Part shown: in pieces, positions 8,780-17,132 of the stretch
How the letters are laid out: every line of letters starts with the position of its first letter
Numbering within the stretch: position 1 is the first letter of the stretch
From: Flavipsychrobacter sp.
Lineage (GTDB): Bacteria > Bacteroidota > Bacteroidia > Chitinophagales > Chitinophagaceae
Assembly (NCBI GenBank): GCA_017849575.1
Contig: JAFIGV010000014.1
Location: forward strand, 186,001 to 250,000
Length of the DNA stretch: 64,000 nucleotides
Direction: 5' to 3'
Made by a program: the position numbers and the translations under genes
Notes under the pieces: generated by a model
Seen by the model: the letters and a program-made list of their open reading frames with translations, nothing else
Told to the model about the DNA's origin: nothing
Database searches by the model: none

Positions 8780-9745
8780 ATGACTGAGAACGAAAAAGTC
8801 CAGTGCCTGATCATCGGCTCAGGCCCGGCGGGCTATACCGCAGCTATCTATGCTTCGCGTGCAGGTTTACAACCCGTATTGTATCAGGGATTGCAACCCG
8901 GAGGACAGCTTACAATTACCACAGAGGTAGAGAATTATCCGGGCTATCCTGAAGGAATTATGGGCCCGCAAATGATGGTGGATTTCGAAAAGCAGGCCCA
9001 ACGCATGGGTGCAGATATCCGCTGGGGCCTGGCTACAAAAGTGGACTTTAGCAACCGTCCTTTCAAGGTAGAGATCGACGAGGAAAAATGGATCGATGCA
9101 TCATCGGTTATCATTGCTACCGGAGCCTCAGCAAAATGGCTGAATATTCCTTCCGAACAAAAATTAAATGGACACGGCGTATCTGCCTGTGCGGTATGCG
9201 ATGGCTTTTTCTTTAAAGGTCAGGATGTGGCTATAGTAGGTGCAGGAGATACGGCCTGCGAAGAAGCCCTCTATCTTTCCAAGCTTTGTTCGAACGTACA
9301 CATGATCGTGCGTAAGGGAGAGGATGGAATGAAGGCCAGTAAGGTAATGCAGGACCGGGTAAAAAAGACAGGTAACATTACCATTCACTGGAACTCGGAA
9401 ACCGACGAAGTGCTGGGCGATCAGAAAGTGACGGGTGTAAGGATTCGTAATAACCAGACAAATGCGCTAACGGAGATCGAAGTGAAAGCTTTCTTTGTTG
9501 CAATCGGACACGAGCCTAATTCGAAAATATTCAAGGGATGGCTCGAAATGGATGAGGCAGGATATCTGTTAACGAAACCCGGCACTTCCAAAACAAATAT
9601 TGAGGGCATTTTTGCCTGCGGCGATGTGCAGGATAAAAATTATCGGCAGGCCGTCACCGCTGCGGGCAGTGGCTGTATGGCGGCTCTCGATGCTGAACGC
9701 TATCTTGGTGAGTTGGAACACGAGCTGAGTGAAGCCCACGCCTAA
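8780..9745 (+). CDS. trxB: Thioredoxin-disulfide reductase
   Basis: The 321-residue protein has the FAD-binding GSGPAGYTAAIYASRAG loop near the N-terminus and the redox-active CAVC motif (Cys137, Cys140) followed by DG. The NADPH-binding GAGDTACEEALYLSKL segment and the FAD-contacting GIFACGDVQD motif are also present. It reduces thioredoxin with NADPH in the cytoplasm; a thioredoxin is encoded at 28384. A purine-rich AAAGGGAA stretch lies just upstream of the ATG. Confidence 0.97.
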   Translation: MTENEKVQCLIIGSGPAGYTAAIYASRAGLQPVLYQGLQPGGQLTITTEVENYPGYPEGIMGPQMMVDFEKQAQRMGADIRWGLATKVDFSNRPFKVEIDEEKWIDASSVIIATGASAKWLNIPSEQKLNGHGVSACAVCDGFFFKGQDVAIVGAGDTACEEALYLSKLCSNVHMIVRKGEDGMKASKVMQDRVKKTGNITIHWNSETDEVLGDQKVTGVRIRNNQTNALTEIEVKAFFVAIGHEPNSKIFKGWLEMDEAGYLLTKPGTSKTNIEGIFACGDVQDKNYRQAVTAAGSGCMAALDAERYLGELEHELSEAHA

Positions 9746-9754
9746 AATGAATTT

Positions 9755-9783
9755 TTGTCTGTAAGGACAGTAAATTATCTTTG
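9755..9783 (+). promoter_or_regulatory. Bacteroidetes-type promoter of pdhB
   Basis: TTG (9755-9757) and TATCTTTG (9776-9783) are spaced by 18 nt. The predicted transcript start is near 9790, ~20 nt before the pdhB ATG. It begins just after the trxB stop, so pdhB can be transcribed independently. Confidence 0.68.
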
Positions 9784-9809
9784 AGCCTTCAAAAAATTAA
9801 CCGGATTTC

Positions 9810-10793
9810 ATGCGAACGATACCATTCCGTCAGGCGCTGCGCGAGGCCATGGAAGAAGAAATGAGGCGCGACGAACGCGTATTCCTGATGGGTGAAGAAG
9901 TAGCGCAATATAATGGCGCTTATAAGGTGAGCCAGGGAATGCTGGAAGAGTTTGGAGACCGGCGTATCATTGACACACCGATAGCTGAGCTGGGCTTTGC
10001 CGCCATAGGTGTGGGTGCTGCTACTAATGGCGCCCGGCCTGTAGTAGAGTTTATGACCTGGAACTTCGCCGTGCTGGCCCTTGATCAGATCCTGAACCAT
10101 GCCGCTAAAATGCTGTCAATGAGCGCGGGACAGTTCACCTGCCCCATCGTTTTTCGTGGACCCAACGGCTCCGCTGGTCAGCTCGGGGCGCAGCACTCTC
10201 AGGCTTTTGAAAGCTGGTATGCTAACATTCCCGGACTAAAAGTGATATCGGTATCCAATCCTTATGATGCAAAGGGCCTGCTCAAAGCAGCTATTCGCGA
10301 TGAAAACCCTGTTGTATTTATGGAAAGCGAAGTGATGTATGGCGATGTGGGTGAAGTGCCGGAAGAAGAATACATTATACCGATTGGTAAGGCAGATATT
10401 AAGAGAGAAGGCACTGATGTAACCATCGTCTCCTTCAACAAAATGATGAAGGTGGCCCTCGCTGCTGCCGACGAGCTTTCAAAAGAAGGTATCAGCGCAG
10501 AGGTGATTGACTTGCGCACCATTCGTCCGCTCGATGCCGAAACGATCATCAATTCGGTGAAGAAAACAAACAGACTGGTGATTGTAGAGGAACAGTGGCC
10601 TTTTGCTTCGGTATCTTCCGAGATAAGCTATCGCGTTCAGAAAGATGCATTCGATTATCTTGATGCACCCATTCGCAGGATTTGTTCTGCCGATGCCAAC
10701 ATGCACTACGCCCCCAACCTTGTAGCGGCTTATCTACCCGATGTTCCCCGCACGGTGAAGCTGGTAAAGGATGTGCTCTACATGAAGAAATAA
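9810..10793 (+). CDS. pdhB: Pyruvate dehydrogenase E1 component, beta subunit
   Basis: The 327-residue product matches the E1-beta length and motifs: REAMEEEMRRDERVFLMGEEV at the N-terminus, IDTPIAELGFAAIGVGAA, VEFMTWNFAVLALDQILN, FRGPNGSAGQLGAQHSQ and VIDLRTIRPLDAETI. With an alpha subunit it binds thiamine diphosphate and decarboxylates pyruvate for transfer to E2. No E1-alpha or E2 gene lies beside it; trxB is upstream and a cysteine desulfurase downstream, so the complex genes are dispersed. A branched-chain E1-beta is a possible alternative from sequence alone. It has its own promoter and terminator. Confidence 0.93.
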   Translation: MRTIPFRQALREAMEEEMRRDERVFLMGEEVAQYNGAYKVSQGMLEEFGDRRIIDTPIAELGFAAIGVGAATNGARPVVEFMTWNFAVLALDQILNHAAKMLSMSAGQFTCPIVFRGPNGSAGQLGAQHSQAFESWYANIPGLKVISVSNPYDAKGLLKAAIRDENPVVFMESEVMYGDVGEVPEEEYIIPIGKADIKREGTDVTIVSFNKMMKVALAAADELSKEGISAEVIDLRTIRPLDAETIINSVKKTNRLVIVEEQWPFASVSSEISYRVQKDAFDYLDAPIRRICSADANMHYAPNLVAAYLPDVPRTVKLVKDVLYMKK

Positions 10794-10813
10794 CAAACAG
10801 CATCAAATGATTT

Positions 10814-10840
10814 AAAGCCTCTGTGACGGAGGCTTTTTTT
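10814..10840 (+). terminator. Rho-independent terminator after pdhB
   Basis: An 8-bp perfect stem AAAGCCTC / GAGGCTTT (10814-10821, 10829-10836) with a 7-nt loop runs into a T tract ending at 10840. Confidence 0.85.
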
Positions 10841-10999
10841 ATCGAAAGTCAATCATTGCCCTGGATCAGTGAAGGGTTTCCTGCAGGAAAGTACGGGTAT
10901 GATGAAGCAGCCGGTAGTGAACTAATTATTGGGTTTAACTACTTACCCATTTGCCTTGCCTCACAAACCTTTGTCATCTGCACCTTAAATTTTCTTGTT

Positions 11000-11007
11000 T
11001 ATTTTTG
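11000..11007 (+). promoter_or_regulatory. Candidate -7 promoter box of the cysteine desulfurase gene
   Basis: TATTTTTG fits TAnnTTTG, with the ATG 22 nt downstream at 11030. The nearest upstream TTG (10971) is 26 nt away, slightly beyond the usual range. It also argues against the longer ORF starting at 10823. Confidence 0.4.
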
Positions 11008-11029
11008 CCCCCCTAAATTATACGCTGCC

Positions 11030-12160
11030 ATGCGCCGGATCTACTTCGATAATGCCGCCACCACATCTCTCGACCCTGAGGTTTTAGATGCCATGATGCC
11101 ATACCTCACCGAAAAATTCGGGAATCCTTCCTCGATTTACTCTTATGGTCGCGAAACCAAGATGGCCATCGAAAGTGCCAGAAAATCGGTAGCGCGGATA
11201 CTCAACTGCGCACCCGGCGAGGTGTTCTTTACCTCCGGAGGAACGGAAAGCAGCAATACCGCCATTCATGCTGCGGTAAACGATCTCGGGTGCAGGCACA
11301 TCATTAGTTCGCCGATAGAGCATCACGCCACCCTGCATACTATTGAAAGCATTGCCCAAAAAGGAACGGCTCAGGTAAGCTATCTGCGTCTTACAGATAA
11401 GGGACATATTGACCTTAATCATCTTGAAGAACTGCTTGCAGGAAACGAAAAGACACTCGTCACGCTGATGCATGCAAACAATGAGATCGGCAATCTGCTC
11501 AAGGTAAAGGCGGTGAGCGAGCTCTGTGAAAAATATGGGGCCATCTTCCACAGCGATATGGTGCAGACTATTGGTCATTATCCTATTGATCTGCAGACCA
11601 TAAAAGTACACTTTGTATCTGCTGCCGGTCATAAGTTTCATGGCCCGAAGGGCGTGGGAATGCTGTATATCCATGAAAGTATCAGCATCAAACCGCTGCT
11701 GAACGGTGGCGCCCAGGAAAGAAATATGCGTGCTGGTACTGAAAACCTGTATGGCATTGTGGGTTTTGCACGCGCTCTTGAACTGGCCATGCAACGCTAT
11801 GAAGAGGACAGTAAAAAAATAGCCGAACTGAAAAGCTATCTGTGCAAGCAGATCACCGACCATTTTGAAGGCGTGCGCTGCAATGGCGACGCGGACGGCA
11901 GCAGCCTTTATACCGTGCTCAACGTATCGTTTCCCCGAAATGAAAAAAGCGAAATGCTTATGTTCAATCTTGATATGGCCGGGATATGTGTGAGCGGAGG
12001 CAGCGCCTGCAGCAGCGGTGCCAGCTCGGTGAGCCATGTCATCAAAGCCTTGTATAACGGCCAGTCAGAAAATATGGTTCCTATCAGGTTTTCCTTTTCG
12101 AGACACAACACCCTGGCTGAGGCCGACGAGGTGATAGCAAAGCTTAAGGAACTCGTTTAG
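11030..12160 (+). CDS. Cysteine desulfurase (class V aminotransferase, NifS/IscS-like)
   Basis: The 376-residue enzyme starts MRRIYFDNAATTSLDPEVLDAM, the classic N-terminus. It has FTSGGTESSNTAIH, the PLP lysine in AGHKFHGPKGVG (Lys202), and the catalytic cysteine in GGSACSSGA (Cys327). It removes sulfur from cysteine as a persulfide for Fe-S cluster or thio-cofactor synthesis. The frame is open back to 10823, but that region covers the preceding terminator and a promoter-like box, so 11030 is taken as the start. No iscU, iscR or suf gene is adjacent, so the partner is unclear (IscS-, NifS- or tRNA-thiolation type). Confidence 0.93.
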   Translation: MRRIYFDNAATTSLDPEVLDAMMPYLTEKFGNPSSIYSYGRETKMAIESARKSVARILNCAPGEVFFTSGGTESSNTAIHAAVNDLGCRHIISSPIEHHATLHTIESIAQKGTAQVSYLRLTDKGHIDLNHLEELLAGNEKTLVTLMHANNEIGNLLKVKAVSELCEKYGAIFHSDMVQTIGHYPIDLQTIKVHFVSAAGHKFHGPKGVGMLYIHESISIKPLLNGGAQERNMRAGTENLYGIVGFARALELAMQRYEEDSKKIAELKSYLCKQITDHFEGVRCNGDADGSSLYTVLNVSFPRNEKSEMLMFNLDMAGICVSGGSACSSGASSVSHVIKALYNGQSENMVPIRFSFSRHNTLAEADEVIAKLKELV

Positions 12161-12292
12161 TTCGTTCTTTAGTTTTCGGCGGAGGTTATTAAATCGTTAA
12201 CCACCGGCCCTCATTTTCTGTCGGGTTTATAATTCCTGAGGTTTGTATTACAGGTGCAGTCTGAAAAGTCTGTCCGTAATAAATTACCCTCC

Positions 12293-12826
12293 ATGAATGT
12301 TCAAACCACCAATCTCTCCGGGAAGCAAGGGCGCCGTGCCTCCCGTTTCCTCACCCGAGCGTTGCTCCTGTTCGTAGGCTGGCAGGCATTGTATCACCTT
12401 GTGTTGCAACCCTGGGGTCAGCCCGATGCATTACTTACCCGCACGGTGCTGGCCGGCACGCTGAGGTTGCTGCAACTTTTTTTCGCAGATGTCACCCTTC
12501 AGGGAAATTCGATTCTCATCAATCACCTTCCCTCAGTAAGTGTGGCAGACGCTTGTAATGGTCTGGAACTTATAGCGCTTTATCTTGGCTTTATCCTCCT
12601 GCTTCCGTCCGATGGGAAGCGCATGGCGGGCTTCGCAGCCCTGGGCATCAGCGTCATTATTCTGCTCAACATTATCCGTTGTTCAGCTCTGGCAGTATTG
12701 TATCAACATGATATTTCCACAGCACACTTCGCACACAAATATCTCTTCACCCTTATTGTGTACGCCTTCGTTTTTTACGGATGGATGCGCTACACTAAAA
12801 AGCCGGTCCATGAACAGCAGCTTTAG
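12293..12826 (+). CDS. Exosortase family integral membrane protein
   Basis: The 177-residue polytopic protein has the exosortase/archaeosortase triad: Cys88 in VADACNGLELIALYLGFIL, Arg129 in LLNIIRCSAL, and His148 in FAHKYLFTLIVYAFVFYGW. Hydrophobic segments surround each motif. Exosortases are inferred to cleave or transfer proteins bearing a C-terminal motif-TM-basic sorting tail at the inner membrane, often linked to exopolysaccharide. This is the short Bacteroidetes type (XrtF/XrtX-like), not the long EpsH form. It overlaps by 17 nt with a small membrane protein gene. A GTG at 12254 is in frame, but the ATG at 12293 is preferred. No recognisable substrate was seen in this window. Confidence 0.85.
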   Translation: MNVQTTNLSGKQGRRASRFLTRALLLFVGWQALYHLVLQPWGQPDALLTRTVLAGTLRLLQLFFADVTLQGNSILINHLPSVSVADACNGLELIALYLGFILLLPSDGKRMAGFAALGISVIILLNIIRCSALAVLYQHDISTAHFAHKYLFTLIVYAFVFYGWMRYTKKPVHEQQL

Positions 12827-13205
12827 ATATCTGGTTGCTATGGTGCTGATCATCATCATAGCGGGTATAGACTATCAGCTCTTTAGCGAGGGCATGGGTA
12901 AAATTGTGCGGCCCGAAGCCAGACAACTCGGACATTTGCTGCTGCTGCTGCCCATAGCCATCACCGGCAGCATCGCCTGGAAAAAGCATCCGATCACCCT
13001 TCTCCGTCGGATCTGGAATAAATTATATCTCGCTGTACTCGCCCTGCTGATTGTTGTAGGTTGGATGCAGCAAACCTGGCATCTCTTTCCCGATATTGTA
13101 CTCGATCAGGTAAGGCTGGTCCGTCTGTTCTGCTGCAGTCCCCTGCCCTTTTTACTGCTGGCGTTTATGGCCTGGCTCGAGCGCCGGGGCTACCTCCGCG
13201 CATAG
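12810..13205 (+). CDS. Small multi-pass membrane protein, probable exosortase partner
   Basis: The 131-residue protein has about four hydrophobic segments: LVAMVLIIIIAGIDYQLF, LGHLLLLLPIAITGSIAW, LYLAVLALLIVVGWM and LPFLLLAFMAWLE. Its ATG lies inside the 3' end of the exosortase gene (17-nt overlap), implying translational coupling. In Bacteroidetes, exosortases are commonly followed by a small membrane protein (for example the XrtF- or XrtX-associated proteins), and position and topology fit that role. I recognise no sequence motif, so the assignment rests on context. Confidence 0.7.
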   Translation: MNSSFRYLVAMVLIIIIAGIDYQLFSEGMGKIVRPEARQLGHLLLLLPIAITGSIAWKKHPITLLRRIWNKLYLAVLALLIVVGWMQQTWHLFPDIVLDQVRLVRLFCCSPLPFLLLAFMAWLERRGYLRA

Positions 13206-13253
13206 AAACGTCTGGCACAAATTTTTGGGGAGGGGTAAGCAAAGTGATTTCCT

Positions 13254-13754
13254 ATGGCAGACTACGACTGGAGCAGGTTTACGCTTAAAATAAACATCAG
13301 GGCCGAGGCAGCTTCGATATACGATGCCTGGACAATACCGGAGCAACTGGAACAATGGCTGGTACGCAGCGCCCGCTTTAAGCGTACCAATGGTACCCGG
13401 CGCGAAAAGTTTCTACATATCCATCGCGGTGACACCTACCACTGGCTATGGCATGGCCACGACGATAACATGTTTGAAAAAGGTGAAGTGCTGGCAGCCA
13501 ACGAAACCGACAAACTACAGTTTTCATTTACCGCGGGAGGGATTGTCACCATTGACATTGGCGAAGTGCTGGGCGAACAAATTCTGATGCTCACCCAGGA
13601 AAATATACCTACGGACGAACAAGGAAAGGTTAGCTATCACCTCGGTTGCCTCTCGGGCTGGACCTTCTACCTTGCCAATCTGAAATCTTTTCTGGAGGGC
13701 GGCATAGACCTTAGGAATAAAAACATTTCGCTAAGCCATATGATCAATGCCTGA
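13254..13754 (+). CDS. START-like / SRPBCC domain protein
   Basis: The 166-residue product begins with DWSRFTLKINIRAEAASIYDAWTIPEQLEQWLV, the typical first strand and helices of AHSA1/SRPBCC folds. A long C-terminal helix follows (GCLSGWTFYLANLKSFLEGGIDLRN). The fold forms a hydrophobic cavity that can bind lipids or ligands, or interact with Hsp90 in AHA1 relatives. It is predicted cytosolic, with no signal peptide. It lies between the exosortase pair and the convergent ndk gene; the ligand cannot be told from sequence. Confidence 0.82.
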   Translation: MADYDWSRFTLKINIRAEAASIYDAWTIPEQLEQWLVRSARFKRTNGTRREKFLHIHRGDTYHWLWHGHDDNMFEKGEVLAANETDKLQFSFTAGGIVTIDIGEVLGEQILMLTQENIPTDEQGKVSYHLGCLSGWTFYLANLKSFLEGGIDLRNKNISLSHMINA

Positions 13755-13755
13755 A

Positions 13756-13785
13756 TAAAACTGCCCGCCAGGGAAGGGCGGGCAG
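13756..13785 (-). terminator. Rho-independent terminator after ndk
   Basis: Read on the minus strand, a perfect 9-bp stem CTGCCCGCC / GGCGGGCAG (13777-13785, 13761-13769) is followed by TTTTATT. It sits between two convergent genes and has its T tract only on the ndk side. Confidence 0.85.
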
Positions 13786-13810
13786 GTTAGTAAGAGTTGA
13801 AAACGAGCAG

Positions 13811-14227
13811 TTAGAAACGTTCCAGCCCGCTAAAAAAGAAATTGCCTTCGATGGCTGCATTTTCATCGCTATCGGAACCATGCACGGCATTTTCGCCTAA
13901 TGAGGTTGCGTATTTTTTACGGATGGTACCTTCTTCAGCCTGCGCGGGATTGGTGGCACCGATCAGTGTACGGAAGTCTGCAACTGCATTATCCTTTTCC
14001 AGAATCGCCGCTACAATAGGACCACTGCTCATAAACTCTGTGAGCTCGCCGTAAAAAGGACGCTCGCTGTGCACCTCATAAAATTTCTCTGCCTGCTGCT
14101 TGCTGATCTTCAGGTATTTCATGGCAATGATGCGAAAACCTGCAGCATTGATCATTTGAAGGATGTTACCGATATGACCGTTGCGTACTGCATCCGGTTT
14201 GATCATGGTAAATGTGCGATTGGACAT
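13811..14227 (-). CDS. ndk: Nucleoside diphosphate kinase
   Basis: The 138-residue protein starts [20 protein letters not shown] and carries the active-site histidine in [14 protein letters not shown] (His116), the family signature. It moves the gamma phosphate from ATP to other nucleoside diphosphates through a phospho-histidine. Length and motifs match the standard bacterial enzyme. A -7 box TACTTTTG lies 21-28 nt upstream of its ATG, and a strong terminator follows the stop. Confidence 0.98.
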   Translation of the reverse strand: MSNRTFTMIKPDAVRNGHIGNILQMINAAGFRIIAMKYLKISKQQAEKFYEVHSERPFYGELTEFMSSGPIVAAILEKDNAVADFRTLIGATNPAQAEEGTIRKKYATSLGENAVHGSDSDENAAIEGNFFFSGLERF

Positions 14228-14247
14228 TGACTTTGTTTTTGACGGCG

Positions 14248-14255
14248 CAAAAGTA
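14248..14255 (-). promoter_or_regulatory. Candidate -7 promoter box of ndk
   Basis: On the minus strand TACTTTTG matches TAnnTTTG. No TTG is found 17-23 nt further upstream, so only the -7 element is supported. Confidence 0.4.
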
Positions 14256-14389
14256 GGGAAAACGAATTAGCCTTGGAAAGAAAAAAGTTGGATCAACTAC
14301 ACGGGTCGGCGCTGCATCAGATTCAGTTTAGTGGCCAATGCAGCATACATTCTAAACAACTGCCCCACAGGATATCCCGCTGAACAATG

Positions 14390-14926
14390 TTATTTTTTCT
14401 TCCGTTGCTTCTCAATAAAGTTTACGGCAAAGCGGCTGTTGGTCATCAATCCATAGCTGATCAGTACTTTTATTCCCTCATAGATCATCCCGCCAGTCAC
14501 CGGATTTTCTCCGAAGCGCCCGAAAGTTTGTTTTTGACCGATGTAGTAATAAACCTGTAGGCAAAAATTCGGCAAGGACTCAACAAACATAAGTCCGCCG
14601 ATTACCACGATCGCAATTGTCAGTACTGTTGAGCGATGAATGTTAATCTCAAATTTTTCTTCAGCAAATTGTTTGTCGAGTGAAAGTTTGTCAATAATCC
14701 AATCTGTCTTAAACAGACACAATCGAAGAATCACGTAATATACACTTAACACCAAAACCAGGATAGCAATGACGATCAAAATTTCGGCCCCTTTTTCCTG
14801 ACCATCCGGGTCACGGAATAGGAGTAATGTGGAAAACAGTGAGGGCACCAAAGAGACGGAAGATACGACCAGGTAAATGCCCATGATTTTAAGTACCAGG
14901 GTAAAAAAGGTTCGTGGTGTCATCAC
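14390..14926 (-). CDS. Hypothetical multi-pass membrane protein
   Basis: I do not recognise a family. The 178-residue product has about four hydrophobic segments: near residues 8-33 (LVLKIMGIYLVVSSVSLVP), 48-68 (ILIVIAILVLVLSVYYVILRL), 98-115 (VLTIAIVVIGGLMFVESL) and a weaker C-terminal one. It ends in a basic FIEKQRKKK tail. Between segments 2 and 3 is a charged loop (DWIIDKLSLDKQFAEEKFEIN). It stands alone, divergent from the nrnA-like gene, with no adjacent partner. Confidence 0.65.
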   Translation of the reverse strand: MMTPRTFFTLVLKIMGIYLVVSSVSLVPSLFSTLLLFRDPDGQEKGAEILIVIAILVLVLSVYYVILRLCLFKTDWIIDKLSLDKQFAEEKFEINIHRSTVLTIAIVVIGGLMFVESLPNFCLQVYYYIGQKQTFGRFGENPVTGGMIYEGIKVLISYGLMTNSRFAVNFIEKQRKKK

Positions 14927-15145
14927 GCGTGTTGATTTGAATCATTAAACAGGAATCGTTCAGAAAGTCCCGTCAAGCTACGGAACTCACATTATCAATT
15001 CTCATCTGCTAAAATAGCTTTAAACCCATAAAATATTAACAAGTTCTTTCCTTCAATTGATCAGCAGTGACATCGAAGCTCGCTTTGTTTCTTTCCGTCA
15101 GCGCCTATGCACAAATCGTCGCCGGTTTAAACTCCGCACTGTATG

Positions 15146-15153
15146 TATATTTG
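15146..15153 (+). promoter_or_regulatory. Candidate -7 promoter box of the DHH phosphoesterase gene
   Basis: TATATTTG matches TAnnTTTG and ends 12 nt before the ATG at 15166. This supports the short start and implies a leader of only a few bases. There is no clear TTG at -33. Confidence 0.42.
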
Positions 15154-15165
15154 CCCAACAGTTTT

Positions 15166-16164
15166 ATGAAAGCAATCCACGAAGCGCTTCCGCTTTTACA
15201 ATCCCCGCAAAAAATATTTATCACCACACACCACAAGCCCGATGGCGATGCCATTGGTAGCATGCTGGGGCTGTACCATTACCTTGTAAAGAAGGGACAT
15301 AGTGTAACCGCTGTATCGCCCAGTGAAGTGCCTGATTTTCTTACCTGGATGCCTGGATTTGAACACCTGTTGAACTTCGAAGCAGAATCCAAAAAATCTG
15401 AAGAAGCGCTGAGCAATGCAGAACTGATCTTTTGTGTGGACTTCAATGACTACAGCCGTACCAAGTACATGACCTTACAACTGCAACGGGCTGCGGCACC
15501 CAAAATTCTAATTGACCATCATTTGCTGCCGGCAGCGCAGTGGGACTACGGTATGAGTGACCCGGACCGAAGCAGTACCTGCGAAATGATTTATGACTTC
15601 ATCAACCTTTGTGGTGACCATGAGCTGATAGATCCTGTAATCGGTGCCTGCCTCTATACCGGTGTGCTTACGGACACAGGTTCTTTCCGGTTCAACTCTA
15701 CCACGGCAAGCACTCACCGCATGGTTGCCGACCTCAAAGACAAGGGATTGGAACACGCCGTAATTCATGAATATATCAACGACTCATGGTCGCTGAAACG
15801 CATGCAGTTTCTGGGCTATATCCTGCTGGAGCGTATGGAAATTTTCGGGAAGTACAACGCCGGACTTATAGCCCTCTCGCGCCAAGACCTAAAGCTTTTT
15901 GACACCACCACCGGCGATACCGAGGGCCTGGTAAATTATCCACTGAGTATAAAAGGAATACGTTTTTCTACCTTGATTACTGAACGCGCCGACGAGGTAA
16001 AAATGTCCTTTCGCAGTAAGGGAGATTTTGACGTGAGCAGCTTCGCACGTGAGCACTTTAGCGGCGGAGGTCACTTTAATGCTTCCGGCGGACGATCCAA
16101 TTTATCATTTAGCGAAACTGTAGCACGATTTAAAGAAATTTTGTCCGATATTCACCCCCGATAA
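15166..16164 (+). CDS. DHH-family phosphoesterase, NrnA-like oligoribonuclease/pAp phosphatase
   Basis: The 332-residue product has the DHH catalytic motifs: HHKPDGDAIGS (residues 22-32), VDFNDYSR, the LIDHHL triad (117-119) and SSTCEMIYDF. A C-terminal DHHA1 domain with GGGHFNASGGRS completes it. NrnA-type enzymes degrade 2-5 nt RNA fragments and dephosphorylate 3'-phosphoadenosine 5'-phosphate using Mn2+. A longer frame opens at 15067, but the domain starts at 15166 and a promoter-like box lies between. Two FKBP genes follow after 9 nt, suggesting a shared transcript. The GdpP-type c-di-AMP phosphodiesterase role is less likely since no GGDEF or membrane part is present. Confidence 0.9.
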   Translation: MKAIHEALPLLQSPQKIFITTHHKPDGDAIGSMLGLYHYLVKKGHSVTAVSPSEVPDFLTWMPGFEHLLNFEAESKKSEEALSNAELIFCVDFNDYSRTKYMTLQLQRAAAPKILIDHHLLPAAQWDYGMSDPDRSSTCEMIYDFINLCGDHELIDPVIGACLYTGVLTDTGSFRFNSTTASTHRMVADLKDKGLEHAVIHEYINDSWSLKRMQFLGYILLERMEIFGKYNAGLIALSRQDLKLFDTTTGDTEGLVNYPLSIKGIRFSTLITERADEVKMSFRSKGDFDVSSFAREHFSGGGHFNASGGRSNLSFSETVARFKEILSDIHPR

Positions 16165-16173
16165 TTTCAAAAC

Positions 16174-17109
16174 ATGATAAAACGGATCATTCCCATCGCG
16201 CTGCTGGGCGCTGCTATGCTGAGTCTGAATGCCTGCAACACGGGCGGTGGTTACAAAAAAACAGAAAACGGAGTACAATACAAGATCGTAAGAGACAAAG
16301 AAGGGCCAGCGGCTAAGGCGGGCGACATCGTGGAGATGAGCATGGTGGCCATTTACAAGGACGATAAGACCGACACTACTGTATTTGATACCTACAAGCT
16401 CAATAACAACATGCCGATACAGATACCGCTGCCGGCACCTGCCTTCAAAGGCGACTTTGTGGAAGCACTGACTAAACTTTCAGCGGGCGATAGTGCCATT
16501 GTACTGGTATCTATTGATTCCCTGAAGAAGCAACCGGGCATGCAGCAGCTTCCTGAATTTATGAAGTCGGGCAAATTCCTGGAATATCATGTTTCAATGG
16601 TCTCTGTAAAATCGCAGGAAGCTGTAAAGAAGGAAATGGAGCAGCATGCCGCCGATCAAAAAGTAAAAGACGAACAAACACTTCAGGAATACTTTACGCA
16701 AAACAACCTGCATCCGCAAAAAACGACTTCGGGCGTCTATTATACCATTGAAAAGCAAGGTACTGGCGAACCAGTAAAAAATGGACAGGTGGTTACCGTA
16801 AGCTATACCGGACGTACGCTTGACGGAAAGGTATTCGACTCGAACACAGACCCTTCCATGGGACATCCCGAGCCATTTACGTTTGCAGTAGGACAAGGCA
16901 GTGTAATACGGGGTTGGGACGATGCTTTGTTGCAATTGAATAAAGGCACTAAGGCCAAATTATTTATACCCTCTACCCTTGCCTACGGTGCGCAAAGTCC
17001 ATCGCCGGCTATACCTGCAGACGCTTGTCTGATGTTCGATATTGAAGTATTGAAAATAGAAGATGCACCGAGCCAGCCACAAGCGGGCATGCAAACACCT
17101 GTACAGTAA
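16174..17109 (+). CDS. FKBP-type peptidyl-prolyl isomerase, lipoprotein
   Basis: The 311-residue protein has a lipoprotein signal with a lipobox ending LSLNAC (Cys21), so it is envelope-anchored. It has two FKBP-like halves. The C-terminal half is a canonical domain (VTVSYTGRTLDGKVFDSN ... FTFAVGQGSVIRGWDDAL ... LFIPSTLAYGAQ ... LMFDIEVL). The N-terminal half (about residues 30-150) keeps the overall pattern (GDIVEMSMVAIYKDD ... DFVEALTKLSAGDSAIVLVS) but lacks the IxGW core, so it is probably inactive or a chaperone module. It is followed after 23 nt by a paralog with the same architecture. It likely assists folding of exported or outer-membrane proteins. Confidence 0.92.
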   Translation: MIKRIIPIALLGAAMLSLNACNTGGGYKKTENGVQYKIVRDKEGPAAKAGDIVEMSMVAIYKDDKTDTTVFDTYKLNNNMPIQIPLPAPAFKGDFVEALTKLSAGDSAIVLVSIDSLKKQPGMQQLPEFMKSGKFLEYHVSMVSVKSQEAVKKEMEQHAADQKVKDEQTLQEYFTQNNLHPQKTTSGVYYTIEKQGTGEPVKNGQVVTVSYTGRTLDGKVFDSNTDPSMGHPEPFTFAVGQGSVIRGWDDALLQLNKGTKAKLFIPSTLAYGAQSPSPAIPADACLMFDIEVLKIEDAPSQPQAGMQTPVQ

Positions 17110-17132
17110 CTGAAAAAACAGAAATCGTAAAA

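Noticed and set aside
11084-12037. 317-residue minus-strand ORF
   Set aside because: Lies wholly antisense to the cysteine desulfurase, whose motifs are unmistakable.
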